DNA of 8,031 nucleotides from Chromatiaceae bacterium. GTDB lineage: Bacteria; Pseudomonadota; Gammaproteobacteria; Chromatiales; Chromatiaceae. Shown here in pieces: positions 1-5,774 of this stretch. Each line of letters opens with the position of its first letter. Position 1 is the first letter of the stretch. Below the pieces are notes generated by a model, which was not told the origin of the DNA, made no database searches, and was given only the letters and a program-made list of their open reading frames with translations. The stretch covers positions 1 to 8,031 of the forward strand of contig JAEHCY010000030.1 of the NCBI GenBank assembly GCA_016880695.1. Direction: 5' to 3'. The position numbers and the translations under genes were made by a program.

Positions 1-56
1 CCGGTCAGCACGACGGTGACCGCCGCGACCGCCGCCTTTAACACAAACCTATTCAT
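1..56 (-). CDS. N-terminus of an exported protein (partial, runs off left edge)
   Basis: Only the first 18 codons and part of the next are present. They read M-N-R-F-V-L-K followed by a hydrophobic run rich in Ala and Val and ending L-T-G. This is the start of a Sec signal peptide, and the L-T-G could be the beginning of a lipobox, but the next codons lie outside the window. The ATG is well supported: GGAGG (63-67) sits 6 bases upstream. A TTGAC-N4-GTCAA box and a TAnnnT hexamer lie further upstream, so the gene probably has its own NO- or oxygen-responsive promoter behind the cytochrome gene. Its position suggests another nos-cluster component such as a further cytochrome c, NosL or NosD, but too little is visible to choose. 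Confidence 0.7.
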   Translation of the reverse strand, partial: MNRFVLKAAVAAVTVVLT

Positions 57-83
57 CGCAAACCTCCGAAGCTCTAAAGGGTT

Positions 84-102
84 GGCGGCCCAGTGGGCCG
101 CC
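84..102 (-). other. GC-rich hairpin in the leader of the left-edge gene
   Basis: Perfect 8-bp inverted repeat GGCGGCCC / GGGCCGCC with a 3-nt loop. It lies between the predicted FNR/Dnr-type promoter (152-192) and the ribosome binding site of the left-edge gene. No strong T-run follows on the minus strand, so it may be a weak terminator for cytochrome read-through or a 5' leader hairpin rather than a clear intrinsic terminator. Confidence 0.5.
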
Positions 103-151
103 GGGACGCTGCGCACCTGAGCACGACTGGTAGGCGCTCGGCAGTGATGGA

Positions 152-192
152 AGTCTAGCGGGCGCGGGAGGGAAATCCTTGACCTCCGTCAA
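152..192 (-). promoter_or_regulatory. Dnr/FNR-type box with -10 element, for the left-edge gene
   Basis: TTGACCTCCGTCAA (179-192) is a perfect 5-4-5 inverted repeat of the CRP/FNR-superfamily type. On the minus strand TAGACT (157 down to 152) begins 28.5 bases from the box centre, the spacing of a class II activated promoter with the activator centred near -41.5. The predicted start of transcription is near 144, leaving an 88-base leader before the ATG at 56. The same arrangement precedes nosZ and nnrS, which supports a shared regulator. Confidence 0.72.
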
Positions 193-217
193 CCATCCGC
201 GTGCCAACCCCCGGGGG

Positions 218-544
218 TTATTTGAGGGTGGCGAGCCAGGTGGCAATTGCCCGCATCTCCTCTTCGTTGACCAGGTGCATGACCCCCTTCATGGCCAGGG
301 TCTGGCCATTGTTGCGGGCACCCGAGGCGATATCCTTCATCTGATTGAAGGCATAGTCCGCGTTCTGACCGGCCAGTTTCGGGTAGACGGGCAGGATGGG
401 GGTCTTGGCGTCCTTACCGTGGCAGGAGAAACAGGTCTTCTTCTGGAACAGATCGGCACCGTCGAGTGCCATGGCCTGGCCCGCGAAGCCCAGAACCAGG
501 ACCGCGAGCCCTGCGCCAATGATCCGCTGGTTGAAGATGTGCAT
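218..544 (-). CDS. Small periplasmic class I cytochrome c (c553-like), candidate electron donor to NosZ
   Basis: The 108-residue protein has a Sec signal peptide (about residues 1-26, cleavage probably after A-M-A) followed by one heme c site C-F-S-C-H (residues 38-42). The likely Met axial ligand is M85 or M89 in the N-N-G-Q-T-L-A-M-K-G-V-M stretch. The C-terminal helix E-E-E-M-R-A-I-A-T-W-L is typical of short monoheme cytochromes c. GAGG (552-555) lies 7 bases before the ATG. The gene follows nosZ by 93 bases on the same strand, and small cytochromes of this kind (NosC-like) are common in clade II nos clusters, where they are thought to carry electrons towards the CuA site. The link to NosZ is inferred from position; a general periplasmic carrier is also possible. 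Confidence 0.88.
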   Translation of the reverse strand: MHIFNQRIIGAGLAVLVLGFAGQAMALDGADLFQKKTCFSCHGKDAKTPILPVYPKLAGQNADYAFNQMKDIASGARNNGQTLAMKGVMHLVNEEEMRAIATWLATLK

Positions 545-586
545 GGGATAACCTCAGAGTTAGATGGGTTTGAGTGTTCAGAGGCA

Positions 587-611
587 CGGAGGGGGCCCGT
601 GGCCCCCTCCG
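587..611 (-). other. Strong hairpin between nosZ and the cytochrome gene
   Basis: Perfect 11-bp inverted repeat CGGAGGGGGCC / GGCCCCCTCCG with a 3-nt loop, 26 bases past the nosZ stop codon. No T-tract follows on the minus strand, so complete termination is not expected. A partial terminator or an RNA end that protects the nosZ message is more likely, which would set the ratio of nosZ to cytochrome transcript. No separate FNR-type box is visible before the cytochrome gene, so it probably depends on read-through from nosZ. Confidence 0.6.
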
Positions 612-637
612 CTTAGGTCTGCCTTAACCGGAGTCCG

Positions 638-2947
638 CTACTTGACCTTCTTGGCCTGGTTCTGCTCCAGATAGGTCTTGGCACGCAACCCAAGGTCTGC
701 GGTCTTGACCTGATACTGCCACCACTGGTTCGCCCAGAGCATGGCGTTCTGCCAGTCTTCCTTACCGGCGGCCTCGTCAGCCTTCTTCTTCGCCCCCTCG
801 GCATGGCCGAGCTGGTCGGTGGCGTCTTCCACCAGAGCGACCACGGTGGGGAAGTCCTTGTAGTTGTGGCTGGTGATGAAGGCCACCACCTGGTCGATGA
901 CCGCCTGGGTCTCCTGGTTGGTCTTGACCTGGGTCTGGTAGTCCGCCTTGGTGTAGGCGGTGCCTTCCTTCATCTTCGCCTCGCCGGTCTTAAATCCCTT
1001 GTTCGTCACCAGTAGGTAGCCCTGCATCTCCAGGAGCAGCGCCGAGCAGAACTCGGTGCAGTAGTAGGGGTAGACACCCACCTTGTCGGCAATGAAGGTG
1101 GCCGAGGCGGTCTTACCGGGCTCGATGGAAAGCTGGACGTTCTGACCGTACATGGCGAATCCATGCACCTCGTCCTGGGCCCGCTCGAGGTTGGTCAGAT
1201 GGAGGCGAACCGTATCGCCCTCCTCGGCCTCGATGATCTCCGGGGTGATGTGGGAACGGATGACGGTGCCAAGCACCTCTACCGTGCATTTGCCCTGGGC
1301 GTCGCAGGTGCGCTCGGTCTTCTCGCGGCCGGCGCGGGCGGCGAACGGCGACTTCTCATCGGTGCGGCTGTTCCAACCGGACTTGTAACGTACCTCCGGC
1401 TGCAGCTTGTCCGCCTTGATCGCGACTACATAGTGCGGCTCACCGAGCGGCAACGGCATGTCGTAGAGGAGCTGCATCTTCTCCCCGCTGATGTCGATGA
1501 GCTGGTGGTTCTGCGGATGTAGCGGTCCCACCGGGTTGAACCGGTCGATGGCCAGCTTGTTCAGGGCCACCAGGTACTTGCCATCGGGCGTGACGGAGTC
1601 GCCCTCCATCGCCATCAAGTGGCCGACGTTGTACTGGATGGGAAGCTGATCGAGCACCTTACCCTCGCAGTAGTTCCACTTGGTGATCATGGAGTCCACG
1701 TAGATCGAGGTGTAGGCCACGCAGGGCTTGGCGTCATACTGGGTATGCAGCGGTCCCAGACCCACCTGGACCTGGGTGTGGAGGGCGTCCTTCAGCGCGA
1801 TGATCGGGATGCCATAGGGGTCTTTGCCCTCGAACTTTTTGCCCTCGATGGCCTTCATGATCTTGTCGAAGCTGTACACCCAGGTGTGGCTGTCGAGCTT
1901 GCCCGACACCGTGATGTACTTGCCGTCGGGGGTCACATCCGCGCCGTGGGGGCTCTTGGGCTCAGGGATCAGATACAACAGACCCTCCTTAATCGCCTGT
2001 TCCATGGGGATCAGGTACATGCCGTTCTTCTTCTGTACCTTGCCCGCCTTGACCAGCTCGGCGGCCTTCTTCCAGTTGGTGATGTGCAGGAAGTCGGTGT
2101 CCTTCGAGGAGCAGCCGGCCTCGAACGGGGGACGCCCGCGCTCGATGCCGCCCACATAGCGCTCGGAGCAGAAGGAGTTGGTGAAGCCCCAGCCGTAGCT
2201 GTCCTTTTTGCCGGCGTCCGAGAGATCCTGGCTATAGGGGGGCAGCTCGAAGGTGAAAGAGTTTTCCGGATCGATGCGGCCCTTCTCGCTGTTGAAGCTC
2301 CAGTAGGTGAGGCCGCCGCGGTATTTGTCGTTGAACTCCTCCAGGGGGGCGAAATCACCCTTGTAGGGCGCGGCGTACTGGGTGGCCTCCATCACGTACT
2401 CGGTGTTGGGGGTAACGAAGGCACCGCCGTGCTCCGAGCGGAACAGCGGATTGACCACGATCTGCTTGGTCTCGAAGTCATGCAGATCGATCACCGCCAG
2501 ACGCGGGTTGGCCTTGTCGTTGATGAACAGGTACTTGCCGTTGTACTCACCCTCCGTCTCGGAGATGGCGGGATGGTGGGTATCGCCGAAGCTAATGTCC
2601 TTACCGTCGATGCGACCCTGGGCCAGCACCGCCTTGGACTCGTCGTCAAAACCGTAGCCCTGCCAGGGCTCGGGTGTGAATACCCCGATGTACTTGAGGA
2701 TGCGCATGGAGGGGATGCCGTAGACGATGACCTGTCCAGACTGACCGCCAGAGCTAAAGGCCAGGTACTCATCGCGTCCGCCGCTGGGCGTATAGGTCTT
2801 CGCCGCCGCCAGCACGTCCTTTTCCGTGAGGCCGCGCGCCTTCATCACCTCATCGAGGGTCTGGGCGTGAACGAAGGGGACCGACGCGCCCAGCCCAAAG
2901 CCTAGTCCGAGCGCGATGGAGATGGCCTTTTGCACCTTGGTACTCAT
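638..2947 (-). CDS. nosZ: Nitrous oxide reductase, Sec-exported clade II type, with an altered CuA motif
   Basis: NosZ reduces N2O to N2 in the periplasm. The 769-residue product starts with a Sec signal peptide (K4 and K7, hydrophobic 8-24, cleavage near V-H-A/Q at 28) and has no twin-arginine motif, which marks clade II. The seven CuZ histidines are recognisable in the beta-propeller: H124-H125 (D-T-H-H), H173, H288 (F-L-H-I-T-N-W), H334 (S-P-H-G-A-D-V), H401 (L-H-T-Q-Y-D) and H443 (G-H-L-M-A-M-E-G). The C-terminal cupredoxin domain supplies CuA ligands H595, C630, C634 and M641. The expected second CuA histidine in C-x3-C-x3-H-x2-M is Leu638 (codon CTC, 1034-1036). About 128 residues follow M641, much longer than in clade I enzymes; they are Lys- and Trp-rich, look helical and have no heme motif. 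The start is supported by a GGGAGGA ribosome site. The gene has its own Dnr/FNR-type promoter. Confidence 0.96.
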   Translation of the reverse strand: MSTKVQKAISIALGLGFGLGASVPFVHAQTLDEVMKARGLTEKDVLAAAKTYTPSGGRDEYLAFSSGGQSGQVIVYGIPSMRILKYIGVFTPEPWQGYGFDDESKAVLAQGRIDGKDISFGDTHHPAISETEGEYNGKYLFINDKANPRLAVIDLHDFETKQIVVNPLFRSEHGGAFVTPNTEYVMEATQYAAPYKGDFAPLEEFNDKYRGGLTYWSFNSEKGRIDPENSFTFELPPYSQDLSDAGKKDSYGWGFTNSFCSERYVGGIERGRPPFEAGCSSKDTDFLHITNWKKAAELVKAGKVQKKNGMYLIPMEQAIKEGLLYLIPEPKSPHGADVTPDGKYITVSGKLDSHTWVYSFDKIMKAIEGKKFEGKDPYGIPIIALKDALHTQVQVGLGPLHTQYDAKPCVAYTSIYVDSMITKWNYCEGKVLDQLPIQYNVGHLMAMEGDSVTPDGKYLVALNKLAIDRFNPVGPLHPQNHQLIDISGEKMQLLYDMPLPLGEPHYVVAIKADKLQPEVRYKSGWNSRTDEKSPFAARAGREKTERTCDAQGKCTVEVLGTVIRSHITPEIIEAEEGDTVRLHLTNLERAQDEVHGFAMYGQNVQLSIEPGKTASATFIADKVGVYPYYCTEFCSALLLEMQGYLLVTNKGFKTGEAKMKEGTAYTKADYQTQVKTNQETQAVIDQVVAFITSHNYKDFPTVVALVEDATDQLGHAEGAKKKADEAAGKEDWQNAMLWANQWWQYQVKTADLGLRAKTYLEQNQAKKVK

Positions 2948-3030
2948 GAGATCCTCCCTAAGAGGTAAGCGAGAAGAGGTAATCGGGGTTCTGTTCGACA
3001 GGCATGGAGGGGGTAGACAACCCCTCGCAT

Positions 3031-3072
3031 AACCTAGGAGCTACTGGCTCAAGCGCCCTTGACTTAGGTCAA
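3031..3072 (-). promoter_or_regulatory. nosZ promoter: Dnr/FNR-type box plus -10 element
   Basis: TTGACTTAGGTCAA (3059-3072) is a perfect TTGAC-N4-GTCAA inverted repeat. TAGGTT (3036 down to 3031 on the minus strand) starts 29.5 bases from its centre and would serve as the -10 element of a class II promoter, with transcription starting near 3024 and a leader of about 77 bases before the nosZ ATG. The 9-mer AACCTAGGA covering this -10 recurs exactly at 7284-7292, in the promoter of the DsrC-like gene. Activation by the Dnr-like protein encoded at 5775-6515 is the simplest reading. Confidence 0.8.
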
Positions 3073-3085
3073 ATTCGGCAAGAAG

Positions 3086-3101
3086 TGCGTGATTTCACGC
3101 A
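3086..3101. promoter_or_regulatory. 7-2-7 palindrome upstream of the nosZ box, possible second operator
   Basis: TGCGTGA-TT-TCACGCA is a perfect 16-base inverted repeat. Its centre is 28 bases upstream of the centre of the nosZ FNR/Dnr box and about 70 bases upstream of the predicted transcription start. The 7-2-7 layout matches how NarL/NarP heptamers are arranged, but the sequence does not match their TACYYMT consensus, so no regulator is assigned. I did not see the repeat elsewhere in the window. Confidence 0.45.
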
Positions 3102-3197
3102 GGTCTGCGAGGGTCCTGCGGTTGAATGCCGCGCGGAGATCAACGCGGGAGCCGGGTGGTCCTCGGTCGGTGGGTCAGTGGAGCGCGGGGGTGGCGG

Positions 3198-4223
3198 TTA
3201 ACCCGTGGCCAGGGTCAGGCCAAGGGCCAGCAGCAATCCGTGCAGCACCATGGCGGCGATGGTCAGCGGGATCGCCGAGCGCAGGCGCGCGGGGGTGGTG
3301 GCATGACGCAGTACCTCCGTTGCGGCCTTCAGGCTCAGTGGCAGTGCCAGCAGGGCAAGCAGTGCACTGGGGGGCACGGCGCCGGCGGCAACCAGCCCTC
3401 CGAGCAGCAGATTGGCACCGCCCACGATGCCCAGATAGCCCCAGCGCCCGCGTTCGGGGCCGAGGCGGACGACCCAGTGGCGCTTGCCGGTGAGATCGTC
3501 GGCACGCCGATCGGGGAACTGGTTGACGTAAAGCAGCGCGGCCACCATCAGCCCGTAGGGTAGGGAGACCCAGAGTGGCAGAAGCGCGAAGCCGCCGCGC
3601 TGCACCAGGTCGCAGCCGACCACGATCAACAGGCCAAAGCCGAGCGCAACGCTGATCTCACCCAGCCCGCGGCTGTTCAGGGCCAGCGGGGGAGCGGAGT
3701 AGGCCCAGCCGAGGAACATGCCGGCGAGTCCGACCCCAACGAGTCCCCAGCCCGCGAAGGGTAACAGCAGGCACCCGATCAGCGCGGTGATACCGAGCAG
3801 GACGTAGCCGAAGCGGGCCATCTGCTCCTCGGTCAGGACGCCGTTCTGGATGAAGCGGCTGCCTCCGGTGAAGGGAAACAACCGCTCGGTGTTGGCGGCG
3901 TCGGTGCCGTTGCGGGCATCGTAGTAGTCGTTGAGAACGTTTACCCCCGCGTGCACCGTCAGGGCACCCAGAATGCTCAGCCAAGCGGTACCCGGGTCCA
4001 GCGCCACCCCCGCTGCGCGAGCGGTCGCGAGTCCGAGCAGGCAGGGCACGAAGCTGGCCAACAGGAAGGGTGGCCGAGTGGCCGCCAGGTAACGGCTCCA
4101 GGCGGTCGGAAACTTGGACGGAATGGGCTCTTCGATGGTGAACACGTGGCCGGGCCTCGTCATCGCCCCCATCGGAGAGGGGGGCAGGTCTGGATTGTTA
4201 CGGAAAGGCGCAGAAACATCCAT
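3198..4223 (-). CDS. UbiA-family prenyltransferase, MenA-like (quinone biosynthesis)
   Basis: This integral membrane protein is predicted to transfer a polyprenyl chain to an aromatic acceptor; the closest fit is 1,4-dihydroxy-2-naphthoate prenyltransferase (MenA) of menaquinone synthesis. Both Asp-rich motifs of the UbiA superfamily are present: N98-D99-Y-Y-D102 with the following A-R-N-G-T-D, and D238-R-R-A-D242-D-L-T-G-K-R. About eight or nine hydrophobic segments surround them, from residue 52 to 338. The reading frame stays open upstream to 4436, but that part overlaps nnrS and looks like shadow sequence. I place the start at ATG 4223 (341 residues). ATGs at 4172 and 4163 are alternatives, and none has a convincing ribosome site. 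The gene follows nnrS by 49 bases and precedes nosZ by 250 bases, so it is probably transcribed with nnrS. The exact acceptor cannot be read from the sequence. Confidence 0.85.
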   Translation of the reverse strand: MDVSAPFRNNPDLPPSPMGAMTRPGHVFTIEEPIPSKFPTAWSRYLAATRPPFLLASFVPCLLGLATARAAGVALDPGTAWLSILGALTVHAGVNVLNDYYDARNGTDAANTERLFPFTGGSRFIQNGVLTEEQMARFGYVLLGITALIGCLLLPFAGWGLVGVGLAGMFLGWAYSAPPLALNSRGLGEISVALGFGLLIVVGCDLVQRGGFALLPLWVSLPYGLMVAALLYVNQFPDRRADDLTGKRHWVVRLGPERGRWGYLGIVGGANLLLGGLVAAGAVPPSALLALLALPLSLKAATEVLRHATTPARLRSAIPLTIAAMVLHGLLLALGLTLATG

Positions 4224-4238
4224 GAACACGAGCCGGAG

Positions 4239-4270
4239 ACCCCTTCCCGCAACCGAGGCGCGGAAGGGGT
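4239..4270 (-). other. Hairpin between nnrS and the prenyltransferase gene
   Basis: ACCCCTTCC then CGC pairs with GCG then GGAAGGGGT, giving 12 base pairs with one bulged C (4261) and a 7-nt loop. It begins two bases beyond the nnrS stop codon on the minus strand. No T-run follows. The only purine-rich stretch upstream of the prenyltransferase ATG (GGAAGGGG) is buried in this stem and sits rather far from the start, so the structure could reduce translation or act as a 3' end signal for nnrS. Confidence 0.5.
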
Positions 4271-4272
4271 GG

Positions 4273-5475
4273 TCAACCGGGACGACCGTCCACGCGGGGG
4301 CGGGCCAGCATGGGGCCGTGGACCAGGGCGAACAGGACGAACGCCACCACCCAGCAGATCCCAGAGAGCAGGACCCAGCCCGGATAGACGCTGGCCCAGA
4401 GCATGGGGCCGAAAACCCGCAGCAGGGCTGCGACATTGATCAGCACGAAGGCGAGGGTCATGGCGGTGCCCGCGCGCATCTCACGCCCGGTGTGGCCGAG
4501 GGTCACCCGCGCCATCATGCCAAGGGTCAGGGTCCCGATGGCGCCGAGGGTCAATGCATGCACCGCCAGGTTGGCTGGCGCCCAGCCCCAGGTGGCGATG
4601 CCCTCGAGAACGAGCCCCACGCAGAGCCAGCCGAGCGCGGTGTAGAGCACCCAGAGGATGGGGATACCCCAGACGCCCCGCTGGTGCCAGCCGGCGAGAC
4701 GAAATGCCTGTAGCAGACCCAGTGCCAGCGCGAGTGTCCCCACAACGTAGGCGGGGGCGCCGGCAAGGCGAGTAGCGGCCAGCACCAGCAACAGCGCGAA
4801 GCCGGAGCGCTCCACCCAGGGGCGCACGCGCACCTTGGCTCCGGCGACGCCGCGCTCGGTGAAGAAGGGCATCACCCGCCCGGCGACCCAGAGCACGAGA
4901 AGCACCAGGAGATCGGCCATGAGGTAGGTGCCAGCGCGCGCGAGATTCCCAGCCAGCCCCAGAGCCTCCGCGTGCACCAGCGCATTCGCCCCCGCCATAG
5001 CCAGGATCAGCGCGAGGAACCCTCGGTTGACCCGGTTGCCCCCAGCCCACACCGAGCGGAACAAGCCCAGCGCCAGCAGGGGCAGAAAGGCGAGGTCGGT
5101 CAGTGCGATCAGGACCGGCGGCAGCCCCGGCCACCAGGGCAATACCCGACCCGCCAGCCAGACCAAGGCCAGGGCGGCCAGGGGTGCGCCCGTGGGGGTG
5201 TCGATCCCGGTCCAGTTGCGCACGGCGGTGAGGAGAAAGCCGGCAACCACGGCGGTGGCATAGCCAAACAGCATCTCGTGGCTGTGCCACCCGACCCGTC
5301 CATAATAGGCCTCCGGTGTGAATCCCCGGTGCCAAAGCAGGACCCAGGCCAGGATCAAGGCGATGGCAGCAAGCGCTGCCAAGAGAAAAAACGGCCTAAA
5401 ACCCAATGCAAGCAGCACAAACCTCGTGCTTTTTTTAAGCTCTGGTTCGGCCCCGGCGATGCGAAACTGTTGCAA
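4273..5475 (-). CDS. nnrS: NnrS family membrane protein (NO / nitrosative stress tolerance)
   Basis: NnrS is a heme- and copper-containing inner-membrane protein found beside denitrification genes; in other bacteria it protects against nitric oxide and related nitrosative stress. The 400-residue product has about twelve hydrophobic segments and the family hallmarks: L-G-F-R-P-F-F near residue 24, W-H-S-H-E-M-L-F-G-Y-A with H64 and H66, G-R-V-M-P-F-F-T-E (199-207), and a C-terminal A-V-H-A-L-T-L-G-A-I-G (H306) followed by M-A-R-V-T-L-G-H-T-G-R. The start is TTG at 5475, chosen because a full AAGGAGG lies 8 bases upstream. A Dnr/FNR-type box precedes it. It is the first gene of the minus-strand block and faces away from the Dnr-like regulator. 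Confidence 0.94.
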   Translation of the reverse strand: MQQFRIAGAEPELKKSTRFVLLALGFRPFFLLAALAAIALILAWVLLWHRGFTPEAYYGRVGWHSHEMLFGYATAVVAGFLLTAVRNWTGIDTPTGAPLAALALVWLAGRVLPWWPGLPPVLIALTDLAFLPLLALGLFRSVWAGGNRVNRGFLALILAMAGANALVHAEALGLAGNLARAGTYLMADLLVLLVLWVAGRVMPFFTERGVAGAKVRVRPWVERSGFALLLVLAATRLAGAPAYVVGTLALALGLLQAFRLAGWHQRGVWGIPILWVLYTALGWLCVGLVLEGIATWGWAPANLAVHALTLGAIGTLTLGMMARVTLGHTGREMRAGTAMTLAFVLINVAALLRVFGPMLWASVYPGWVLLSGICWVVAFVLFALVHGPMLARPRVDGRPG

Positions 5476-5483
5476 TGCTGTAA

Positions 5484-5490
5484 CCTCCTT
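5484..5490 (-). promoter_or_regulatory. Ribosome binding site fixing the TTG start of nnrS
   Basis: AAGGAGG on the minus strand, 8 bases before TTG (5473-5475). No in-frame ATG with a comparable site is visible nearby, so TTG is the probable initiator. Confidence 0.75.
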
Positions 5491-5495
5491 CCTTT

Positions 5496-5536
5496 AGCGT
5501 AGGGCCCAGGGTCGGTGTGGCCTTGACAAGGGTCAA
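5496..5536 (-). promoter_or_regulatory. nnrS promoter: Dnr/FNR-type box plus -10 element
   Basis: TTGACAAGGGTCAA (5523-5536) is a perfect TTGAC-N4-GTCAA repeat. TACGCT (5501 down to 5496, minus strand) begins 28.5 bases from the box centre, matching the arrangement before nosZ and the left-edge gene. The predicted transcript starts near 5488, giving a very short leader that includes the AAGGAGG. The box is about 150 bases from the predicted dnr -10, too far for ordinary class I or II activation of that gene. Confidence 0.75.
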
Positions 5537-5646
5537 GCGGACGACGGGTGGACCACCTCCTCGGCGGGTGCCCTGGTCATTCCCGCCCGCGAGCCCGGCC
5601 CGTGGCGGCCAATGCGCATTTCTGTCTTGTTGTCAGCCTAGTGAAT

Positions 5647-5684
5647 AGGCTAGCCTCACGCCACCCCGACCAAGCGGGTAGAAT
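5647..5684 (+). promoter_or_regulatory. Probable promoter of the dnr-like gene with a palindrome near -40
   Basis: TAGAAT (5679-5684) is a good -10 hexamer, but no matching -35 is present. A perfect 10-base palindrome AGGCTAGCCT (5647-5656) is centred about 40 bases upstream of the expected start of transcription. It overlaps a second inverted repeat, AGCCTA-N5-TAGGCT (5635-5651). This suggests an activator or autoregulatory site, although it is not of TTGA type. The rest of 5537-5774 shows no gene or other clear element. Confidence 0.4.
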
Positions 5685-5774
5685 CGGGTGTCGCCCCACG
5701 AGGGACTCGGGGTGCGCGGAGGGAGGCCGAAACGTCTTGGGTGGGGGTTTTCAGTAGTTACCGAACCATTGACG

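Noticed and set aside
1619..2905. Long plus-strand open frame (428 codons) opposite nosZ
   Set aside because: It lies entirely antisense to an unmistakable nosZ, has no recognisable domain, and such mirror frames are expected in GC-rich genes.
4224..4436. Extended N-terminus of the prenyltransferase
   Set aside because: It overlaps the 3' end of nnrS, and the Ser/Cys/Trp-rich residues look like shadow coding rather than a UbiA-family N-terminus.
4481..5335. 284-codon minus-strand frame inside nnrS
   Set aside because: Same strand as nnrS but another frame, with Arg/Gly/Pro-rich low-complexity content and no domain; nnrS itself fits its family along its full length.
5688..5774. Extended N-terminus of the Dnr-like regulator from ATG 5688
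   Set aside because: The added 29 residues are not family-like, and this start would be at or before the transcription start implied by TAGAAT at 5679.
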